Shown one piece after another: positions 6,662 to 9,191 of a stretch of 9,191 nucleotides of DNA. The notes beneath the pieces are model-generated. The model ran no database searches. It saw only the letters and a list, made by a program, of their open reading frames with translations, and was not told the origin of the DNA. The stretch lies in contig DLYY01000108.1 in NCBI GenBank assembly GCA_003447535.1, forward strand, positions 1 to 9,191, in the 5' to 3' direction. The stretch is from Bacteroidota bacterium (GTDB taxonomy: Bacteria > Bacteroidota > Bacteroidia > Chitinophagales > UBA8649). The position numbers and the translations under genes were made by a program. Each line of letters opens with the position of its first letter. Positions within the stretch are counted from its first letter, which is position 1.

Positions 6662-7966
6662 CTATACGTTTTCTAAGGACTTTTTAAAGGCAGTCCAAAA
6701 CTCATTGTGGTCGGCAATAAGGTTGTTATGCAGGTTAAACACTAAAGGATACGCAAGGTTCTCCGCATGGCTAAGATACGCTCCCATCCTTTGTCTCCAA
6801 TCCTCTAAACCATTGGAGGCCATGTGATGAACAAAGGTCGAATCCATGACAGGCAGAGGGTGAATTCGCAAGAGCTTATCAAAGGGCTTATCTTCTTCAA
6901 AGAACCGGTATGGTCTGCTTATTCCTGCCCGAAAACCGGGACGATCACCATAGCCCATCGACCAATCGTTTTGTATTCCAAGACTTGAAAATTTTGGATA
7001 ATCTTCATGGGGCCTACATCGCAAGTAATGCATCCGTACGTGATGGCACGGCTGATTCGTCAAGTCCTCAAAATGCTCAATTTCTGAGGCAAGGACTTCC
7101 CACCGCCGAGGTGACTCCCAAGAGCCCAAGGCGTAGGTCGGATGAAGTCCAAAATCAACTACCTCACTCCATTGCTGCAGCCACGCTGTAAAAGTCTTAT
7201 TGGATGGGTCAACATGCCGATCCATCCGACTTCGCCTTCCTACTGGAATAAAAATTCGAAGGCCAATACCCTGCGCTTCAGCCCATTGATGGACCATCTC
7301 CATGACATCATAAGGATCCTGCTTTTGACCCTTGCGGATAGCACGCAAGGTTTGCCATCCTGGGTAAAGACTTGGCGATTTAATAAGGGATGCCCAAACC
7401 AATAGAATAGGCCTGGCATACCATTGAAAAGCGAAGTCCAAATCCATAGTGAGTACATGGCGAGGTTGTCTAGCAATTATCTCTATGCCTTTTTTCGTCA
7501 GCTGTGCTATAAGAAAATGAATGTATTCTTCTAAAAAAGGACGATCCAAAAGATTTTGGGACTCGAGGAGGGAGTGCTCATAGGAAAAGCGTCCATGGCG
7601 ATCCCAATCTTCAGAGATAAAGGTTTCTTCTTTCCTCGTTAAGGTGAAAAAAAGAGTCGAAAACATATCAAAGCCCAGTGCCCCTTGCATTACTTTTTTA
7701 AAACCAACAAGTCCAGCATCTGCTATTAGCGGTGAATTCATCCATTCAGCCTCATTAAAAGACCAATCACTCCGACCAAGACAAAGGTCAGCTTGACCAT
7801 TAGGCTCTTTGGCATAAGAAATTGTAAATGCATATTGACCTGAATCCAGACCAGACGAATCCGTGTAGGACCAGCCCATACCCAGCCAATCAGTAAACAC
7901 TTGATGGAATATGTAGGATACTTCCTTACACGCAATATCCGTATGAATGCCTATCTTTTCTTGCAC
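6662..7966 (-). CDS. DUF7033-containing polysaccharide deacetylase family protein
   Basis: A 434-residue protein. The N-terminal half has the DUF7033-like pattern (GFDMFSTLFFTLTRKEE at 98-114, HGRFSYEHSLL at 124-134, RPFLEEYIHFL). The C-terminal half resembles a polysaccharide deacetylase/NodB barrel: VLTMDLDFAF (171-180; D175 and D177 as likely metal-binding acidic residues), DFGLHPTY (271-278; H275), RMHYLR (311-316; H313), GIQNDWSMGYGDRPGFRAG (330-348) and PLPVMDSTF (370-378). Family members are predicted to deacetylate or otherwise hydrolyse surface carbohydrate, but this subgroup lacks firm biochemistry. No signal peptide is seen, suggesting a cytoplasmic substrate such as a lipid-linked precursor (inference). 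The start is GTG at 7966; an in-frame TAG lies 12 bp upstream and no earlier start exists. The gene is divergent from ridA across 23 bp and is followed closely by the FemAB-like gene. Confidence 0.85.
   Translation of the reverse strand: MQEKIGIHTDIACKEVSYIFHQVFTDWLGMGWSYTDSSGLDSGQYAFTISYAKEPNGQADLCLGRSDWSFNEAEWMNSPLIADAGLVGFKKVMQGALGFDMFSTLFFTLTRKEETFISEDWDRHGRFSYEHSLLESQNLLDRPFLEEYIHFLIAQLTKKGIEIIARQPRHVLTMDLDFAFQWYARPILLVWASLIKSPSLYPGWQTLRAIRKGQKQDPYDVMEMVHQWAEAQGIGLRIFIPVGRRSRMDRHVDPSNKTFTAWLQQWSEVVDFGLHPTYALGSWESPRRWEVLASEIEHFEDLTNQPCHHVRMHYLRCRPHEDYPKFSSLGIQNDWSMGYGDRPGFRAGISRPYRFFEEDKPFDKLLRIHPLPVMDSTFVHHMASNGLEDWRQRMGAYLSHAENLAYPLVFNLHNNLIADHNEFWTAFKKSLENV
7952..7959 (+). promoter_or_regulatory. 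Candidate -7 element for ridA inside the divergent gene's 5' end
   Basis: Only 23 bp (7967-7989) separate ridA from the divergent deacetylase gene, so the ridA promoter must lie within that gene's first codons. TATCTTTT here is one mismatch from TAnnTTTG and ends 30 bases before the ridA ATG. No good -33 TTTG was found at the expected distance. On the opposite strand TAGATTTA (7978-7971) is a similar weak match for the deacetylase gene and would give a nearly leaderless mRNA. Confidence 0.2.
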
Positions 7967-7989
7967 AACGTAAATCTAAGTCATACACT

Positions 7990-8367
7990 ATGAAAAAAGT
8001 TATTGAAACCTCAAATGCTCCGGCACCAATTGGACCTTACAATCAAGCTGTTTTAGCAGGAAACACCTTGTTTGTCAGCGGTCAAATCCCTTATGACGGG
8101 GCGATGAACTATGCCGGCGATGATATCAGTGACCAAGCCCACCAAGTCATGAAAAACTTACGGGCAGTATTAGAAGCCGCGGGAATGAACTTTGACCATG
8201 TTGCGAAGACCAGTATTTTCCTTAAGTCCATGGATGACTTTAATGCGGTCAATGAAGTCTATGGCTCGTATATCGGAGAAGATGCACCAGCGCGTGAAAC
8301 CGTGGAGGTCAGTCGACTCCCTAAGGATGTAAAGGTTGAAATCTCAATGATTGCCCTAAAAAGTTAA
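7990..8367 (+). CDS. ridA: RidA family reactive enamine/imine deaminase
   Basis: A 125-residue protein covering the full YjgF/YER057c/UK114 (RidA) fold. RidA hydrolyses reactive 2-aminoacrylate and other enamine/imine intermediates of PLP enzymes such as threonine/serine dehydratase to 2-keto acids and ammonia. It works as a cytoplasmic trimer with active sites between subunits. Visible signatures are NAPAPIGPYNQAV (residues 9-21), LFVSGQIP (27-34), VMKNLRAVLEAAG (53-65), KTSIFLKSMDDFNAVNEVY (73-91) and ARETVEVSRLPKDVKVEI (101-118). R102 corresponds to the carboxylate-binding Arg105 of E. coli RidA, with Y17, N88 and E117 also kept. The residue equal to C107 is Thr (T104). The ATG at 7990 fits the family N-terminus. 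It is the only plus-strand gene here. Its stop overlaps that of mfd. Confidence 0.96.
   Translation: MKKVIETSNAPAPIGPYNQAVLAGNTLFVSGQIPYDGAMNYAGDDISDQAHQVMKNLRAVLEAAGMNFDHVAKTSIFLKSMDDFNAVNEVYGSYIGEDAPARETVEVSRLPKDVKVEISMIALKS
8364..8367. other. Shared stop-codon palindrome of convergent ridA and mfd
   Basis: The four bases TTAA contain the TAA of ridA (8365-8367, plus strand) and the TAA of mfd (8366-8364, minus strand). The genes overlap by four bases and no terminator hairpin with a T-run lies between them. Any termination must occur inside the opposing coding sequence. Confidence 0.9.
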
Positions 8368-9191
8368 TCATCGCCATATACGAAGGCCTCCATCGATCGA
8401 AGTTTTTGATAAGCATCTTCCACGGAAGGAACGTGATCTACAATAAGGATCAAATGTTTTTCTGTTTGCTTCAAGCGCATAGCATTAGGATTTCCATTGA
8501 CATAGGCCATAACCTTGCCGAAAGCATCTGATGCATAGAACATTGCTTTTTGATTGGAAGTAAAATAACAGGTGAGCTTTCCCTTCTTTGCTATGATTCG
8601 TTCGAGCGCTAACGTTTTGCCAACCCATTTAAGTTGGATCGCATTGCATAGCTCCTTTACTTCTTCGGGCACCTTTCCAAAGCGATCTTGCACATCCTCT
8701 AAAAACGCTTGAAGCCCTTGGTTGTCTTTGAGTGCATTTAGCAAAGTATACAAGGCAAGGCGTTCTGGCACGCTGTTTACGTAGTCATTTGGGATATGCA
8801 TGGGAAGGTCAGTATCAATCTGGCAATCCCTAACGTATTCTCTTTTTTCGGCGATTTCTGCCTTATACAACTCAACAAACTCTGTGGCTTTTAGCTCTTG
8901 AATGGTCTCATCTAAAATTTTATGATAGGTCTGAAAGCCTAAGTCATTCATAAACCCGCTCTGCTCTCCGCCTAATAAATTACCCGCACCACGAATGTCT
9001 AAATCACGCATGGCGATATTAAAACCACTTCCTATATCGGCAAATTCTTCGATGGTCTTTAAGCGCAGTCGGGCGTCTTGAGTAAGCGTGGATATAGGAG
9101 GGGTAAATAAATAGCAATACGCCTTTCGACTTGAACGCCCTACCCGTCCGCGCAACTGATGTAAATCAGATAACCCAAACATATGCGCTCC
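8364..9191 (-). CDS. mfd: Transcription-repair coupling factor Mfd, C-terminal part (5' end outside window)
   Basis: The last 275 residues of Mfd; the gene continues beyond 9191, so the ATG at 9182-9180 is an internal methionine (the sequence reads GAHMFGLSDL). Mfd is the ATP-driven translocase that removes RNA polymerase stalled at DNA lesions and recruits UvrA. The fragment begins at the end of the helicase core with motif VI QLRGRVGRS (residues 12-20 of the fragment). It then shows the Mfd/RecG TRG region, ARLRLKTIEEFADIGSGF through MRDLDIRGAGNLLGGEQSG (40-79). The TRCF C-terminal regulatory domain follows, with IPNDYVNSVPERLALY and FLEDVQDRFGKVPEEVKEL as its usual landmarks. RecG is excluded because it lacks this C-terminal domain. 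The TAA at 8366-8364 is intact and there is no frameshift in the visible part. Confidence 0.96.
   Translation of the reverse strand, partial: GAHMFGLSDLHQLRGRVGRSSRKAYCYLFTPPISTLTQDARLRLKTIEEFADIGSGFNIAMRDLDIRGAGNLLGGEQSGFMNDLGFQTYHKILDETIQELKATEFVELYKAEIAEKREYVRDCQIDTDLPMHIPNDYVNSVPERLALYTLLNALKDNQGLQAFLEDVQDRFGKVPEEVKELCNAIQLKWVGKTLALERIIAKKGKLTCYFTSNQKAMFYASDAFGKVMAYVNGNPNAMRLKQTEKHLILIVDHVPSVEDAYQKLRSMEAFVYGDD

Noticed and set aside
1..9191. A hidden defence system, mobile element, CRISPR array or structured RNA
   Set aside because: Nearly all bases are accounted for by eight genes of recognisable families; gaps are at most 59 bp and no transposase, nuclease, toxin-antitoxin pair, direct-repeat array or tRNA-like fold was seen.

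Overview
The window looks like a chromosomal segment of a Bacteroidota bacterium, most likely of the flavobacterial/cryomorph type. The markers are a PorP/SprF-like type IX secretion (T9SS) protein, a SprB-repeat protein ending in a CHU_C-type (gliding motility-associated, T9SS type B) C-terminal domain, a DUF3109 protein, the Bacteroidota-type RsmI paralogue, and the near absence of Shine-Dalgarno sequences. Base composition is moderate and nothing by eye suggests recent transfer: there are no tRNAs, rRNAs, transposases, CRISPR arrays or phage genes. I see no defence system. The species is not identifiable from this piece.

Layout. Positions 1-7966 hold six genes, all on the minus strand, so transcription runs from high to low coordinates. 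They are a DUF7033-type polysaccharide deacetylase-like protein (7966-6662), a FemAB/GNAT-like acyltransferase (6639-5707), a 59-bp gap, a PorP/SprF-family outer-membrane protein (5647-4598), a 1197-residue SprB-repeat secreted protein (4613-1020), a tetrapyrrole-methylase-fold SAM-dependent methyltransferase (1020-304), and the N-terminal part of a DUF3109 cysteine-cluster protein (307 to the window edge). The last four genes are chained by overlaps of 16, 1 and 4 bp, which suggests one mRNA with translational coupling. A 23-bp gap separates the deacetylase gene from the divergent ridA gene (7990-8367, plus strand). ridA in turn converges on the 3' end of mfd (9191-8364, minus strand, 5' part outside the window); the two stop codons lie in one TTAA palindrome.

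How the genes fit together. The PorP/SprF-like protein and the SprB-repeat protein form a recognisable T9SS partner-and-cargo pair: the adhesin has a signal peptide for Sec export and a type B C-terminal domain for T9SS secretion, and SprF-like proteins are needed for surface delivery of SprB-like cargo. The deacetylase-like and FemAB-like proteins just upstream are plausibly a small cell-envelope or polysaccharide modification pair. The methyltransferase, DUF3109, RidA and Mfd genes are housekeeping-type neighbours.

The most notable structure is inside the adhesin. Its nine SprB-type repeats fall into three classes in the fixed order C-A-B, C-A-B, C-A-B. Two consecutive 232-residue blocks align without any gap (about 44% identity by hand count), so the array seems to have grown by duplicating a three-repeat unit. 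No gene-free stretch exceeds 60 bp.
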